Shown: positions 1-15,157, counted from the stretch's first letter. The stretch is 64,000 bases of DNA from Crossaster papposus (GCA_037893245.1 JBAIAA010000110.1:682001-746000), one strand, 5' to 3'. Notes: generated by a model not told the origin, from the sequence alone. Numbers and translations are program-made.

Positions 1-3000
1 GAGATGGTCTATTGTTTGGAGATGGTCTATTTTTTGGAGATGGTCTATAATTTGGAGATAGTATTATTTGTTTACAAACAGATGGTATATTTTTTGGAGA
101 TGGTCTATTTTTTGGAGATGGTCTATACTTTGGAGATGGTCTATAATTTGGAGATAGTATTATTTGTTTACAAACAGATGGTCTATTTTTTGGAGATGGT
201 CTATACTTTGGAGATGGTCTATACTTTGGAGATGGTCTATTTTTTGGAGATGGTATTATTTGTTTACAAACAGATGGTATATTTTTTGGAGATGGTCTAT
301 ACTTTGGAGATGGTCTATTTTTTGGAGATGGTCTATTTTTTGGAGATGGTCTATACTTTGGAGATGGCCTATTTTTTTGGAGATGGTCTATTTTTTGGAG
401 ATAGTCTATACTTTGGAGATGGTCTATACTTTGGAGATGGTCTATACTTTGGAGATGGTCTATACTTTGGAGATGGTCTATACTTTGGAGATGGTCTATA
501 CTTTGGAGATGGTCTATACTTTGGAGATGGTCTATACTTTGGAGATGGTCTATACTTTGGAGATGGTCTATTTTTTTGGAGATGGTCTATTTTTTTGGAG
601 ATGGTCTATACTTTGGAGATGGTCTATACTTTGGAGATGGTCTTTGGAGATGGTCTATTGTTTGGAGATAGTCATTTCTTTGGAGATACATGTAGTATAT
701 TTCTTTGGAGATGGTCTATTTTTTGGAGATGGTCTATTTTTTGGAGATGGTCTATTTTTTGGAGATGGTCTATTTTCTTGGAGATGGTCTATAATTTGGA
801 GATACTATTATTTGTTTACAAACAGATGGTCTATACTTTGTAGATGGTCTATACTTTGGAGATGGTCTATTTTTTTGAGATGGTCTATAATTTGGAGATA
901 GTATTATTTGTTTACAAACAGATGGTATATTTTTTGGAGATGGTCTATACTTTGGAGATGGTCTATACTTTGGAGATGGTCTATACTTTGGAGATGGTCT
1001 ATTTTTTGGAGATTGTCTATACTTTGGAGATGGTCTATTTTTTGGAGATGGTCTATTTTTTGGAGATAGTCTATACTTTGGAGATGGTCTATACTTTGGA
1101 GAGTATATTTCCTTGTTTACATACACAATGTAGTATTATTTGTTTACAAACAGATGGTCTATACTTTGGAGATGGTCTATACTTTGGAGAGTATATTTCC
1201 TTGTTTACATACACAATGTAGTATTATTTGTTTACAAACAGATGGTCTATTTTTTGGAGATGGTCTATACTTTGGAGATGGTCTATTTGTTTACAAACAG
1301 ATAGTCATTTTTTTGGAGAGAGTATATTTCCTTGTTTACAAACAGATGGTCTATACTTTGGAGAGTATAGTTCCTTGTTTACATACACAATGTAGTATTA
1401 TTTGTTTACAAACAGATGGTCTATACTTTGTAGATGGTCTATACTTTGGAGATGGTCTATTTTTTTGAGATGGTCTATAATTTGGAGATAGTATTATTTG
1501 TTTACAAACAGATGGTATATTTTTTGGAGATGGTCTATACTTTGGAGATGGTCTATACTTTGGAGATGGTCTATTGTTTGGAGATGGTCTATTGTTTGGA
1601 GATAGTCATTTCTTTTGAGATACATGTAGTATATTTCTTTGGAGATGGTCTATTTTTTGGAGATGGTCTATTTTTTGGAGATGGTCTATTTTTTGGAGAT
1701 GGCCTATTTTGGGGATGGTCTATTTTCTTGGAGATGGTCTATAATTTGGAGATACTATTATTTGTTTACAAACAGATGGTCTATACTTTGTAGATGGTCT
1801 ATACTTTGGAGATGGTCTATTTTTGGAGATGGTCTATACTTTGGAGATGGTCTATTTTTTGAGATGGTCTATAATTTGGAGATAGTATTATTTGTTTACA
1901 AACAGATGGTATATTTTTTGGAGATGGTCTATACTTTGGAGATGGTCTATACTTTGGAGAGTATATTTCCTTGTTAACATACACAATGTAGTATTATTTG
2001 TTTACAAACAGATGGTCTATTTTTTGGAGATGGTCTATACTTTGGAGATGGTCTATTTTTTGGAGATGGTCTATACTTTGGAGAGTATATTTCCTTGTTA
2101 ACATACACAATGTAGTATTATTTGTTTACAAACAGATGGTCTATTTTTTGGAGATGGTCTATACTTTGGAGATAGTCTATACTTTGGAGATGGTCTATAC
2201 TTTAGAGATAGTCTATACTTTGGAGATGGTCTATACTTTGGAGATGGTCTATACTTTGGAGATGGTCTATTTTTTGGAGATGGTCTATTTTTTTGGAGAT
2301 GGTCTATTGTTTGGAGATAGTCATTTCTTTGGAGATACATGTACCCCCGGTAGTATATTTCTTTGGAGATGGTCTATTTTTTAGAGATGGTCTATACTTT
2401 GGAGATGGTCTATACTTTGGAGATGGTCTATTTTTTGGAGATGGTCTATAATTTGGAGATAGTATTATTTGTTTACAAACAGATGGTATATTTTTTGGAG
2501 ATGGTCTATTTTTTGGAGATGGTCTATACTTTGGAGATGTTCTATAATTTGGAGATAGTATTATTTGTTTACAAACAGATGGTCTATTTTTTAGAGATGG
2601 TCTATACTTTGGAGATGGTCTATACTTTGGAGATGGTCTATTTTTTGGAGATGGTCTATAATTTGGAGATAGTATTATTTGTTTACAAACAGATGGTATA
2701 TTTTTTGGAGATGGTCTATACTTTGGAGATGGTCTATTTTTTGGAGATGGTCTATTTTTTGGAGATGGTCTATACTTTGGAGATGGCCTATTTTTTTGGA
2801 GATGGTCTATTTTTTGGAGATAGTCTATACTTTGGAGATGGTCTATACTTTGGAGATGGTCTATACTTTGGAGATGGTCTATACTTTGGAGATGGTCTAT
2901 ACTTTGGAGATGGTCTATACTTTGGAGATGGTCTATACTTTGGAGATGGTCTATACTTTGGAGATGGCCTATACTTTGGAGATGGTCTATACTTTGGAGA

Positions 3001-6000
3001 TGGTCTACACTTTGTAGATGGTCTATACTTTGGAGATGGTCTATACTTTGGAGATGGTCTATACTTTGGAGATGGTCTATACTTGGAGATGGTCTATACT
3101 TGGAGATGGTCTGTACTTTAGAGATGGCCTATACTTTGGAGATGGTCTACACTTTGGAGATGGTCTATACTTTGGAGATGGTCTATACTTTGGAGATGGT
3201 CTATACTTTGGAGATGGTCTATACTTTGGAGATGGTCTATACTTTGGAGATGGTCTATTTTTTGGAGATGGTCTATTTTTTTGGAGATGGTCTATTGTTT
3301 GGAGATAGTCATTTCTTTGGAGATACATGTACCCCCGGTAGTATATTTCTTTGGAGATGGTCTATTTTTTAGAGATGGTCTATACTTTGGAGATGGTCTA
3401 TACTTTGGAGATGGTCTATTTTTTGGAGATGGTCTATAATTTGGAGATAGTATTATTTGTTTACAAACAGATGGTATATTTTTTGGAGATGGTCTATTTT
3501 TTGGAGATGGTCTATACTTTGGAGATGGTCTATAATTTGGAGATAGTATTATTTGTTTACAAACAGATGGTCTATTTTTTGGAGATGGTCTATACTTTGG
3601 AGATGGTCTATACTTTGGAGATGGTCTATTTTTTGGAGATGGTCTATAATTTGGAGATAGTATTATTTGTTTACAAACAGATGGTATATTTTTTGGAGAT
3701 GGTCTATACTTTGGAGATGGTCTATTTTTTGGAGATGGTCTATTTTTTGGAGATGGTCTATACTTTGGAGATGGCCTATTTTTTTGGAGATGGTCTATTT
3801 TTTGGAGATAGTCTATACTTTGGAGATGGTCTATACTTTGGAGATGGTCTATACTTTGGAGATGGTCTATACTTTGGAGATGGTCTATACTTTGGAGATG
3901 GTCTATACTTTGGAGATGGTCTATACTTTGGAGATGGTCTATACTTTGGAGATGGCCTATACTTTGGAGATGGTCTATACTTTGGAGATGGTCTACACTT
4001 TGTAGATGGTCTATACTTTGGAGATGGTCTATACTTTGGAGATGGTCTATACTTTGGAGATGGTCTATACTTGGAGATGGTCTATACTTGGAGATGGTCT
4101 GTACTTTAGAGATGGCCTATACTTTGGAGATGGTCTACACTTTGGAGATGGTCTATACTTTGGAGATGGTCTACACTTTGGAGATGGTCTACACTTTGGA
4201 GATGGTCTACACTTTGGAGATGGTGTATACTTTGGAGATGGTCTATACTTTGGAGATGGTCTATACTTTGGAGATGGTCTATAGTTTGGAGATGGTCTAT
4301 ACCTTGGAGATGGTCTATACTTTGGAGATGGTCTATACTTTGGAGATGGTCTATTTTTTTGGAGATGGTCTATTTTTTTGGAGATGGTCTATACTTTGGA
4401 GATGGTCTATACTTTGGAGATGGTCTTTGGAGATGGTCTATTGTTTGGAGATAGTCATTTCTTTGGAGATACATGTAGTATATTTCTTTGGAGATGGTCT
4501 ATTTTTTGGAGATGGTCTATTTTTTGGAGATGGTCTATTTTTTGGAGATGGTCTATTTTCTTGGAGATGGTCTATAATTTGGAGATACTATTATTTGTTT
4601 ACAAACAGATGGTCTATACTTTGTAGATGGTCTATACTTTGGAGATGGTCTATTTTTTTGAGATGGTCTATAATTTGGAGATAGTATTATTTGTTTACAA
4701 ACAGATGGTATATTTTTTGGAGATGGTCTATACTTTGGAGATGGTCTATACTTTGGAGATGGTCTATACTTTGGAGATGGTCTATTTTTTGGAGATTGTC
4801 TATACTTTGGAGATGGTCTATTTTTTGGAGATGGTCTATTTTTTGGAGATAGTCTATACTTTGGAGATGGTCTATACTTTGGAGAGTATATTTCCTTGTT
4901 TACATACACAATGTAGTATTATTTGTTTACAAACAGATGGTCTATACTTTGGAGATGGTCTATACTTTGGAGAGTATATTTCCTTGTTTACATACACAAT
5001 GTAGTATTATTTGTTTACAAACAGATGGTCTATTTTTTGGAGATGGTCTATACTTTGGAGATGGTCTATTTGTTTACAAACAGATAGTCATTTTTTTGGA
5101 GAGAGTATATTTCCTTGTTTACAAACAGATGGTCTATACTTTGGAGAGTATATTTCCTTGTTTACATACACAATGTAGTATTATTTGTTTACAAACAGAT
5201 GGTCTATACTTTGTAGATGGTCTATACTTTGGAGATGGTCTATTTTTTTGAGATGGTCTATAATTTGGAGATAGTATTATTTGTTTACAAACAGATGGTA
5301 TATTTTTTGGAGATGGTCTATACTTTGGAGATGGTCTATACTTTGGAGATGGTCTATTGTTTGGAGATGGTCTATTGTTTGGAGATAGTCATTTCTTTTG
5401 AGATACATGTAGTATATTTCTTTGGAGATGGTCTATTTTTTGGAGATGGTCTATTTTTTGGAGATGGTCTATTTTTTGGAGATGGCCTATTTTGGGGATG
5501 GTCTATTTTCTTGGAGATGGTCTATAATTTGGAGATACTATTATTTGTTTACAAACAGATGGTCTATACTTTGTAGATGGTCTATACTTTGGAGATGGTC
5601 TATTTTTGGAGATGGTCTATACTTTGGAGATGGTCTATTTTTTGAGATGGTCTATAATTTGGAGATAGTATTATTTGTTTACAAACAGATGGTATATTTT
5701 TTGGAGATGGTCTATACTTTGGAGATGGTCTATACTTTGGAGAGTATATTTCCTTGTTAACATACACAATGTAGTATTATTTGTTTACAAACAGATGGTC
5801 TATTTTTTGGAGATGGTCTATACTTTGGAGATGGTCTATTTTTTGGAGATGGTCTATACTTTGGAGAGTATATTTCCTTGTTAACATACACAATGTAGTA
5901 TTATTTGTTTACAAACAGATGGTCTATTTTTTGGAGATGGTCTATACTTTGGAGATAGTCTATACTTTGGAGATGGTCTATACTTTAGAGATAGTCTATA

Positions 6001-9000
6001 CTTTGGAGATGGTCTATACTTTGGAGATGGTCTATACTTTGGAGATGGTCTATTTTTTGGAGATGGTCTATTTTTTTGGAGATGGTCTATTGTTTGGAGA
6101 TAGTCATTTCTTTGGAGATACATGTACCCCCGGTAGTATATTTCTTTGGAGATGGTCTATTTTTTAGAGATGGTCTATACTTTGGAGATGGTCTATACTT
6201 TGGAGATGGTCTATTTTTTGGAGATGGTCTATAATTTGGAGATAGTATTATTTGTTTACAAACAGATGGTATATTTTTTGGAGATGGTCTATTTTTTGGA
6301 GATGGTCTATACTTTGGAGATGGTCTATAATTTGGAGATAGTATTATTTGTTTACAAACAGATGGTCTATTTTTTAGAGATGGTCTATACTTTGGAGATG
6401 GTCTATACTTTGGAGATGGTCTATTTTTTGGAGATGGTCTATAATTTGGAGATAGTATTATTTGTTTACAAACAGATGGTATATTTTTTGGAGATGGTCT
6501 ATACTTTGGAGATGGTCTATTTTTTGGAGATGGTCTATTTTTTGGAGATGGTCTATACTTTGGAGATGGCCTATTTTTTTGGAGATGGTCTATTTTTTGG
6601 AGATAGTCTATACTTTGGAGATGGTCTATACTTTGGAGATGGTCTATACTTTGGAGATGGTCTATACTTTGGAGATGGTCTATACTTTGGAGATGGTCTA
6701 TACTTTGGAGATGGTCTATACTTTGGAGATGGTCTATACTTTGGAGATGGCCTATACTTTGGAGATGGTCTATACTTTGGAGATGGTCTACACTTTGTAG
6801 ATGGTCTATACTTTGGAGATGGTCTATACTTTGGAGATGGTCTATACTTTGGAGATGGTCTATACTTGGAGATGGTCTATACTTGGAGATGGTCTGTACT
6901 TTAGAGATGGCCTATACTTTGGAGATGGTCTACACTTTGGAGATGGTCTATACTTTGGAGATGGTCTATACTTTGGAGATGGTCTATACTTTGGAGATGG
7001 TCTATACTTTGGAGATGGTCTATACTTTGGAGATGGTCTATTTTTTGGAGATGGTCTATTTTTTTGGAGATGGTCTATTGTTTGGAGATAGTCATTTCTT
7101 TGGAGATACATGTACCCCCGGTAGTATATTTCTTTGGAGATGGTCTATTTTTTAGAGATGGTCTATACTTTGGAGATGGTCTATACTTTGGAGATGGTCT
7201 ATTTTTTGGAGATGGTCTATAATTTGGAGATAGTATTATTTGTTTACAAACAGATGGTATATTTTTTGGAGATGGTCTATTTTTTGGAGATGGTCTATAC
7301 TTTGGAGATGGTCTATAATTTGGAGATAGTATTATTTGTTTACAAACAGATGGTCTATTTTTTGGAGATGGTCTATACTTTGGAGATGGTCTATACTTTG
7401 GAGATGGTCTATTTTTTGGAGATGGTCTATAATTTGGAGATAGTATTATTTGTTTACAAACAGATGGTATATTTTTTGGAGATGGTCTATACTTTGGAGA
7501 TGGTCTATTTTTTGGAGATGGTCTATTTTTTGGAGATGGTCTATACTTTGGAGATGGCCTATTTTTTTGGAGATGGTCTATTTTTTGGAGATAGTCTATA
7601 CTTTGGAGATGGTCTATACTTTGGAGATGGTCTATACTTTGGAGATGGTCTATACTTTGGAGATGGTCTATACTTTGGAGATGGTCTATACTTTGGAGAT
7701 GGTCTATACTTTGGAGATGGTCTATACTTTGGAGATGGCCTATACTTTGGAGATGGTCTATACTTTGGAGATGGTCTACACTTTGTAGATGGTCTATACT
7801 TTGGAGATGGTCTATACTTTGGAGATGGTCTATACTTTGGAGATGGTCTATACTTGGAGATGGTCTATACTTGGAGATGGTCTGTACTTTAGAGATGGCC
7901 TATACTTTGGAGATGGTCTACACTTTGGAGATGGTCTATACTTTGGAGATGGTCTACACTTTGGAGATGGTCTACACTTTGGAGATGGTCTACACTTTGG
8001 AGATGGTGTATACTTTGGAGATGGTCTATACTTTGGAGATGGTCTATACTTTGGAGATGGTCTATAGTTTGGAGATGGTCTATACCTTGGAGATGGTCTA
8101 TACTTTGGAGATGGTCTATACTTTGGAGATGGTCTATTTTTTTGGAGATGGTCTATTTTTTTGGAGATGGTCTATACTTTGGAGATGGTCTATACTTTGG
8201 AGATGGTCTTTGGAGATGGTCTATTGTTTGGAGATAGTCATTTCTTTGGAGATACATGTAGTATATTTCTTTGGAGATGGTCTATTTTTTGGAGATGGTC
8301 TATTTTTTGGAGATGGTCTATTTTTTGGAGATGGTCTATTTTCTTGGAGATGGTCTATAATTTGGAGATACTATTATTTGTTTACAAACAGATGGTCTAT
8401 ACTTTGTAGATGGTCTATACTTTGGAGATGGTCTATTTTTTTGAGATGGTCTATAATTTGGAGATAGTATTATTTGTTTACAAACAGATGGTATATTTTT
8501 TGGAGATGGTCTATACTTTGGAGATGGTCTATACTTTGGAGATGGTCTATACTTTGGAGATGGTCTATTTTTTGGAGATTGTCTATACTTTGGAGATGGT
8601 CTATTTTTTGGAGATGGTCTATTTTTTGGAGATAGTCTATACTTTGGAGATGGTCTATACTTTGGAGAGTATATTTCCTTGTTTACATACACAATGTAGT
8701 ATTATTTGTTTACAAACAGATGGTCTATACTTTGGAGATGGTCTATACTTTGGAGAGTATATTTCCTTGTTTACATACACAATGTAGTATTATTTGTTTA
8801 CAAACAGATGGTCTATTTTTTGGAGATGGTCTATACTTTGGAGATGGTCTATTTGTTTACAAACAGATAGTCATTTTTTTGGAGAGAGTATATTTCCTTG
8901 TTTACAAACAGATGGTATATTTTTTGGAGATGGTCTATTTTTTGGAGATGGTCTATACTTTGGAGATGGTCTATAATTTGGAGATAGTATTATTTGTTTA

Positions 9001-12000
9001 CAAACAGATGGTCTATTTTTTGGAGATGGTCTATACTTTGGAGATGGTCTATACTTTGGAGATGGTCTATTTTTTGGAGATGGTCTATAATTTGGAGATA
9101 GTATTATTTGTTTACAAACAGATGGTATATTTTTTGGAGATGGTCTATACTTTGGAGATGGTCTATTTTTTGGAGATGGTCTATTTTTTGGAGATGGTCT
9201 ATACTTTGGAGATGGCCTATTTTTTTGGAGATGGTCTATTTTTTGGAGATAGTCTATACTTTGGAGATGGTCTATACTTTGGAGATGGTCTATACTTTGG
9301 AGATGGTCTATACTTTGGAGATGGTCTATACTTTGGAGATGGTCTATACTTTGGAGATGGTCTATACTTTGGAGATGGTCTATACTTTGGAGATGGCCTA
9401 TACTTTGGAGATGGTCTATACTTTGGAGATGGTCTACACTTTGTAGATGGTCTATACTTTGGAGATGGTCTATACTTTGGAGATGGTCTATACTTTGGAG
9501 ATGGTCTATACTTGGAGATGGTCTATACTTGGAGATGGTCTGTACTTTAGAGATGGCCTATACTTTGGAGATGGCCTATACTTTGGAGATGGTCTACACT
9601 TTGGAGATGGTCTATACTTTGGAGATGGTCTACACTTTGGAGATGGTCTACACTTTGGAGATGGTCTATACTTTGGAGATGGTCTATACTTTGGAGATGG
9701 TCTATACTTTGGAGATGGTCTATAGTTTGGAGATGGTCTATACCTTGGAGATGGTCTATACTTTGGAGATGGTCTATTTTTTTGGAGATGGTCTATTTTT
9801 TTGGAGATGGTCTATACTTTGGAGATGGTCTATACTTTGGAGATGGTCTTTGGAGATGGTCTATTGTTTGGAGATAGTCATTTCTTTGGAGATACATGTA
9901 GTATATTTCTTTGGAGATGGTCTATTTTTTGGAGATGGTCTATTTTTTGGAGATGGTCTATTTTTTGGAGATGGTCTATTTTCTTGGAGATGGTCTATAA
10001 TTTGGAGATACTATTATTTGTTTACAAACAGATGGTCTATACTTTGTAGATGGTCTATACTTTGGAGATGGTCTATTTTTTTGAGATGGTCTATAATTTG
10101 GAGATAGTATTATTTGTTTACAAACAGATGGTATATTTTTTGGAGATGGTCTATACTTTGGAGATGGTCTATACTTTGGAGATGGTCTATACTTTGGAGA
10201 TGGTCTATTTTTTGGAGATTGTCTATACTTTGGAGATAGTCTATACTTTGGAGATGGTCTATACTTTGGAGATGGTCTATTTTTTGGAGATGGTCTATTT
10301 TTTTGGAGATGGTCTATTGTTTGGAGATAGTCATTTCTTTGGAGATACATGTACCCCCGGTAGTATATTTCTTTGGAGATGGTCTATTTTTTAGAGATGG
10401 TCTATACTTTGGAGATGGTCTATACTTTGGAGATGGTCTATTTTTTGGAGATGGTCTATAATTTGGAGATAGTATTATTTGTTTACAAACAGATGGTATA
10501 TTTTTTGGAGATGGTCTATTTTTTGGAGATGGTCTATACTTTGGAGATGGTCTATAATTTGGAGATAGTATTATTTGTTTACAAACAGATGGTCTATTTT
10601 TTAGAGATGGTCTATACTTTGGAGATGGTCTATACTTTGGAGATGGTCTATTTTTTGGAGATGGTCTATAATTTGGAGATAGTATTATTTGTTTACAAAC
10701 AGATGGTATATTTTTTGGAGATGGTCTATACTTTGGAGATGGTCTATTTTTTGGAGATGGTCTATTTTTTGGAGATGGTCTATACTTTGGAGATGGCCTA
10801 TTTTTTTGGAGATGGTCTATTTTTTGGAGATAGTCTATACTTTGGAGATGGTCTATACTTTGGAGATGGTCTATACTTTGGAGATGGTCTATACTTTGGA
10901 GATGGTCTATACTTTGGAGATGGTCTATACTTTGGAGATGGTCTATACTTTGGAGATGGTCTATACTTTGGAGATGGCCTATACTTTGGAGATGGTCTAT
11001 ACTTTGGAGATGGTCTACACTTTGTAGATGGTCTATACTTTGGAGATGGTCTATACTTTGGAGATGGTCTATACTTTGGAGATGGTCTATACTTGGAGAT
11101 GGTCTATACTTGGAGATGGTCTGTACTTTAGAGATGGCCTATACTTTGGAGATGGTCTACACTTTGGAGATGGTCTATACTTTGGAGATGGTCTATACTT
11201 TGGAGATGGTCTATACTTTGGAGATGGTCTATACTTTGGAGATGGTCTATACTTTGGAGATGGTCTATTTTTTGGAGATGGTCTATTTTTTTGGAGATGG
11301 TCTATTGTTTGGAGATAGTCATTTCTTTGGAGATACATGTACCCCCGGTAGTATATTTCTTTGGAGATGGTCTATTTTTTAGAGATGGTCTATACTTTGG
11401 AGATGGTCTATACTTTGGAGATGGTCTATTTTTTGGAGATGGTCTATAATTTGGAGATAGTATTATTTGTTTACAAACAGATGGTATATTTTTTGGAGAT
11501 GGTCTATTTTTTGGAGATGGTCTATACTTTGGAGATGGTCTATAATTTGGAGATAGTATTATTTGTTTACAAACAGATGGTCTATTTTTTGGAGATGGTC
11601 TATACTTTGGAGATGGTCTATACTTTGGAGATGGTCTATTTTTTGGAGATGGTCTATAATTTGGAGATAGTATTATTTGTTTACAAACAGATGGTATATT
11701 TTTTGGAGATGGTCTATACTTTGGAGATGGTCTATTTTTTGGAGATGGTCTATTTTTTGGAGATGGTCTATACTTTGGAGATGGCCTATTTTTTTGGAGA
11801 TGGTCTATTTTTTGGAGATAGTCTATACTTTGGAGATGGTCTATACTTTGGAGATGGTCTATACTTTGGAGATGGTCTATACTTTGGAGATGGTCTATAC
11901 TTTGGAGATGGTCTATACTTTGGAGATGGTCTATACTTTGGAGATGGTCTATACTTTGGAGATGGCCTATATTTTGGAGATGGTCTATACTTTGGAGATG

Positions 12001-14796
12001 GTCTACACTTTGTAGATGGTCTATACTTTGGAGATGGTCTATACTTTGGAGATGGTCTATACTTTGGAGATGGTCTATACTTGGAGATGGTCTATACTTG
12101 GAGATGGTCTGTACTTTAGAGATGGCCTATACTTTGGAGATGGTCTACACTTTGGAGATGGTCTATACTTTGGAGATGGTCTACACTTTGGAGATGGTCT
12201 ACACTTTGGAGATGGTCTACACTTTGGAGATGGTCTATACTTTGGAGATGGTCTATACTTTGGAGATGGTCTATACTTTGGAGATGGTCTATAGTTTGGA
12301 GATGGTCTATACCTTGGAGATGGTCTATACTTTGGAGATGGTCTATACTTTGGAGATGGTCTATTTTTTTGGAGATGGTCTATTTTTTTGGAGATGGTCT
12401 ATACTTTGGAGATGGTCTATACTTTGGAGATGGTCTTTGGAGATGGTCTATTGTTTGGAGATAGTCATTTCTTTGGAGATACATGTAGTATATTTCTTTG
12501 GAGATGGTCTATTTTTTGGAGATGGTCTATTTTTTGGAGATGGTCTATTTTTTGGAGATGGTCTATTTTCTTGGAGATGGTCTATAATTTGGAGATACTA
12601 TTATTTGTTTACAAACAGATGGTCTATACTTTGTAGATGGTCTATACTTTGGAGATGGTCTATTTTTTTGAGATGGTCTATAATTTGGAGATAGTATTAT
12701 TTGTTTACAAACAGATGGTATATTTTTTGGAGATGGTCTATACTTTGGAGATGGTCTATACTTTGGAGATGGTCTATACTTTGGAGATGGTCTATTTTTT
12801 GGAGATTGTCTATACTTTGGAGATGGTCTATTTTTTGGAGATGGTCTATTTTTTGGAGATAGTCTATACTTTGGAGATGGTCTATACTTTGGAGAGTATA
12901 TTTCCTTGTTTACATACACAATGTAGTATTATTTGTTTACAAACAGATGGTCTATACTTTGGAGATGGTCTATACTTTGGAGAGTATATTTCCTTGTTTA
13001 CATACACAATGTAGTATTATTTGTTTACAAACAGATGGTCTATTTTTTGGAGATGGTCTATACTTTGGAGATGGTCTATTTGTTTACAAACAGATAGTCA
13101 TTTTTTTGGAGAGAGTATATTTCCTTGTTTACAAACAGATGGTATATTTTTTGGAGATGGTCTATTTTTTGGAGATGGTCTATACTTTGGAGATGGTCTA
13201 TAATTTGGAGATAGTATTATTTGTTTACAAACAGATGGTCTATTTTTTGGAGATGGTCTATACTTTGGAGATGGTCTATACTTTGGAGATGGTCTATTTT
13301 TTGGAGATGGTCTATAATTTGGAGATAGTATTATTTGTTTACAAACAGATGGTATATTTTTTGGAGATGGTCTATACTTTGGAGATGGTCTATTTTTTGG
13401 AGATGGTCTATTTTTTGGAGATGGTCTATACTTTGGAGATGGCCTATTTTTTTGGAGATGGTCTATTTTTTGGAGATAGTCTATACTTTGGAGATGGTCT
13501 ATACTTTGGAGATGGTCTATACTTTGGAGATGGTCTATACTTTGGAGATGGTCTATACTTTGGAGATGGTCTATACTTTGGAGATGGTCTATACTTTGGA
13601 GATGGTCTATACTTTGGAGATGGCCTATACTTTGGAGATGGTCTATACTTTGGAGATGGTCTACACTTTGTAGATGGTCTATACTTTGGAGATGGTCTAT
13701 ACTTTGGAGATGGTCTATACTTTGGAGATGGTCTATACTTGGAGATGGTCTATACTTGGAGATGGTCTGTACTTTAGAGATGGCCTATACTTTGGAGATG
13801 GCCTATACTTTGGAGATGGTCTATACTTTGGAGATGGTCTACACTTTGGAGATGGTCTACACTTTGGAGATGGTCTATACTTTGGAGATGGTCTATACTT
13901 TGGAGATGGTCTATAGTTTGGAGATGGTCTATAGTTTGGAGATGGTCTATACCTTGGAGATGGTCTATACTTTGGAGATGGTCTATACTTTGGAGATGGT
14001 CTATTTTTTTGGAGATGGTCTATTTTTTTGGAGATGGTCTATACTTTGGAGATGGTCTATACTTTGGAGATGGTCTTTGGAGATGGTCTATTGTTTGGAG
14101 ATAGTCATTTCTTTGGAGATACATGTAGTATATTTCTTTGGAGATGGTCTATTTTTTGGAGATGGTCTATTTTTTGGAGATGGTCTATTTTTTGGAGATG
14201 GTCTATTTTTTGGAGATGGTCTATTTTCTTGGAGATGGTCTATAATTTGGAGATACTATTATTTGTTTACAAACAGATGGTCTATACTTTGTAGATGGTC
14301 TATACTTTGGAGATGGTCTATTTTTTTGAGATGGTCTATAATTTGGAGATAGTATTATTTGTTTACAAACAGATGGTATATTTTTTGGAGATGGTCTATA
14401 CTTTGGAGATGGTCTATACTTTGGAGATGGTCTATACTTTGGAGATGGTCTATTTTTTGGAGATTGTCTATACTTTGGAGATGGTCTATTTTTTGGAGAT
14501 GGTCTATTTTTTGGAGATAGTCTATACTTTGGAGATGGTCTATACTTTGGAGAGTATATTTCCTTGTTTACATACACAATGTAGTATTATTTGTTTACAA
14601 ACAGATGGTCTATACTTTGGAGATGGTCTATACTTTGGAGAGTATATTTCCTTGTTTACATACACAATGTAGTATTATTTGTTTACAAACAGATGGTCTA
14701 TTTTTTGGAGATGGTCTATACTTTGGAGATGGTCTATTTGTTTACAAACAGATAGTCATTTTTTTGGAGAGAGTATATTTCCTTGTTTACAAACAG
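1..14796. repeat. Satellite array, 18-bp unit with higher-order repeats
   Basis: The whole stretch is tandem copies of an 18-bp unit, GGAGATGGTCTATACTTT, with common variants where ACTTT is TTTTT, AATTT or TGTTT. A second recurring module carries TATTTGTTTACAAACAGATG, and a third carries TTCCTTGTTTACATACACAA. Blocks recur in higher-order fashion: one landmark block lies at about 770, 4553, 8336, 12563 and 14221 (spacings 3783, 3783, 4227, 1658), and another at 2363, 3351, 6146, 7134, 10373 and 11361 (an inner 988-bp duplication carried in each large repeat). Copies differ at only a few positions, so the amplification is recent. Long open frames in several frames follow from a unit length divisible by three and are not evidence of coding. 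The array ends abruptly at about 14796 and continues beyond the left edge of the window. Confidence 0.97.
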
Positions 14797-14914
14797 TCTA
14801 TTTTACGAAGAGTTTATTTTTCAGAAACTATTTGCATATGATGAATATCCATGATATGGTAATTTGCTAAGGCAACCTAAGGTTCATATATATTGTTCGA
14901 GAATGCCTTCTTCA

Positions 14915-14989
14915 AGAGCCAGTTAGCTCAATCAGATAAGCTCAGGACTGCAGTGCGGAGGATCCTGGGTTCAAACCCAGGCGGTTTCA
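14915..14989 (+). tRNA. tRNA-like sequence, probably a pseudogene or SINE head
   Basis: An A-box-like TTAGCTCAATCAGATAAG is followed about 35 nt later by a good B box and T-arm, CCTGGGTTCAAACCCAGG, with a 5-bp stem and a standard loop. The outer segments that should form the acceptor stem (GAGCCAG and GGTTTCA) do not pair, and I could not place an anticodon stem confidently. A functional tRNA is unlikely. A tRNA pseudogene or the head of a tRNA-derived SINE next to the satellite edge fits better. Confidence 0.5.
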
Positions 14990-15131
14990 TCTTTATAACT
15001 TTAACAAGGATATTCAAATATTCAAATTTAAAGGATATTCAAATGAGTGTAGTGCGGACGGACCGGGGTTAAAGTGCAGACAGGGTCTTCTCAGGAGAAG
15101 CCGAGGGTGGGGGGCCCTGGCGGCGGCAGGA

Positions 15132-15157
15132 GGGGGGGGGGGGGGGGGGGGAGGAGC

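Noticed and set aside
1..14796. Possible CRISPR array or other prokaryotic-style repeat system
   Set aside because: The repeats are contiguous without unique spacers, and the flanking genes are intron-rich animal genes.
4..14870. Many long open frames (MVYTLE-, FGDGLY-, WRWSIL- and SPKYRP-type repeats) on both strands of the satellite
   Set aside because: The 18-bp unit is a multiple of three and lacks stops in several frames, so long frames are automatic. They overlap in all frames and strands, with no start context or splice logic.
14915..14989. Functional tRNA gene
   Set aside because: Good T-arm, but the acceptor ends do not pair and the anticodon arm is unclear.
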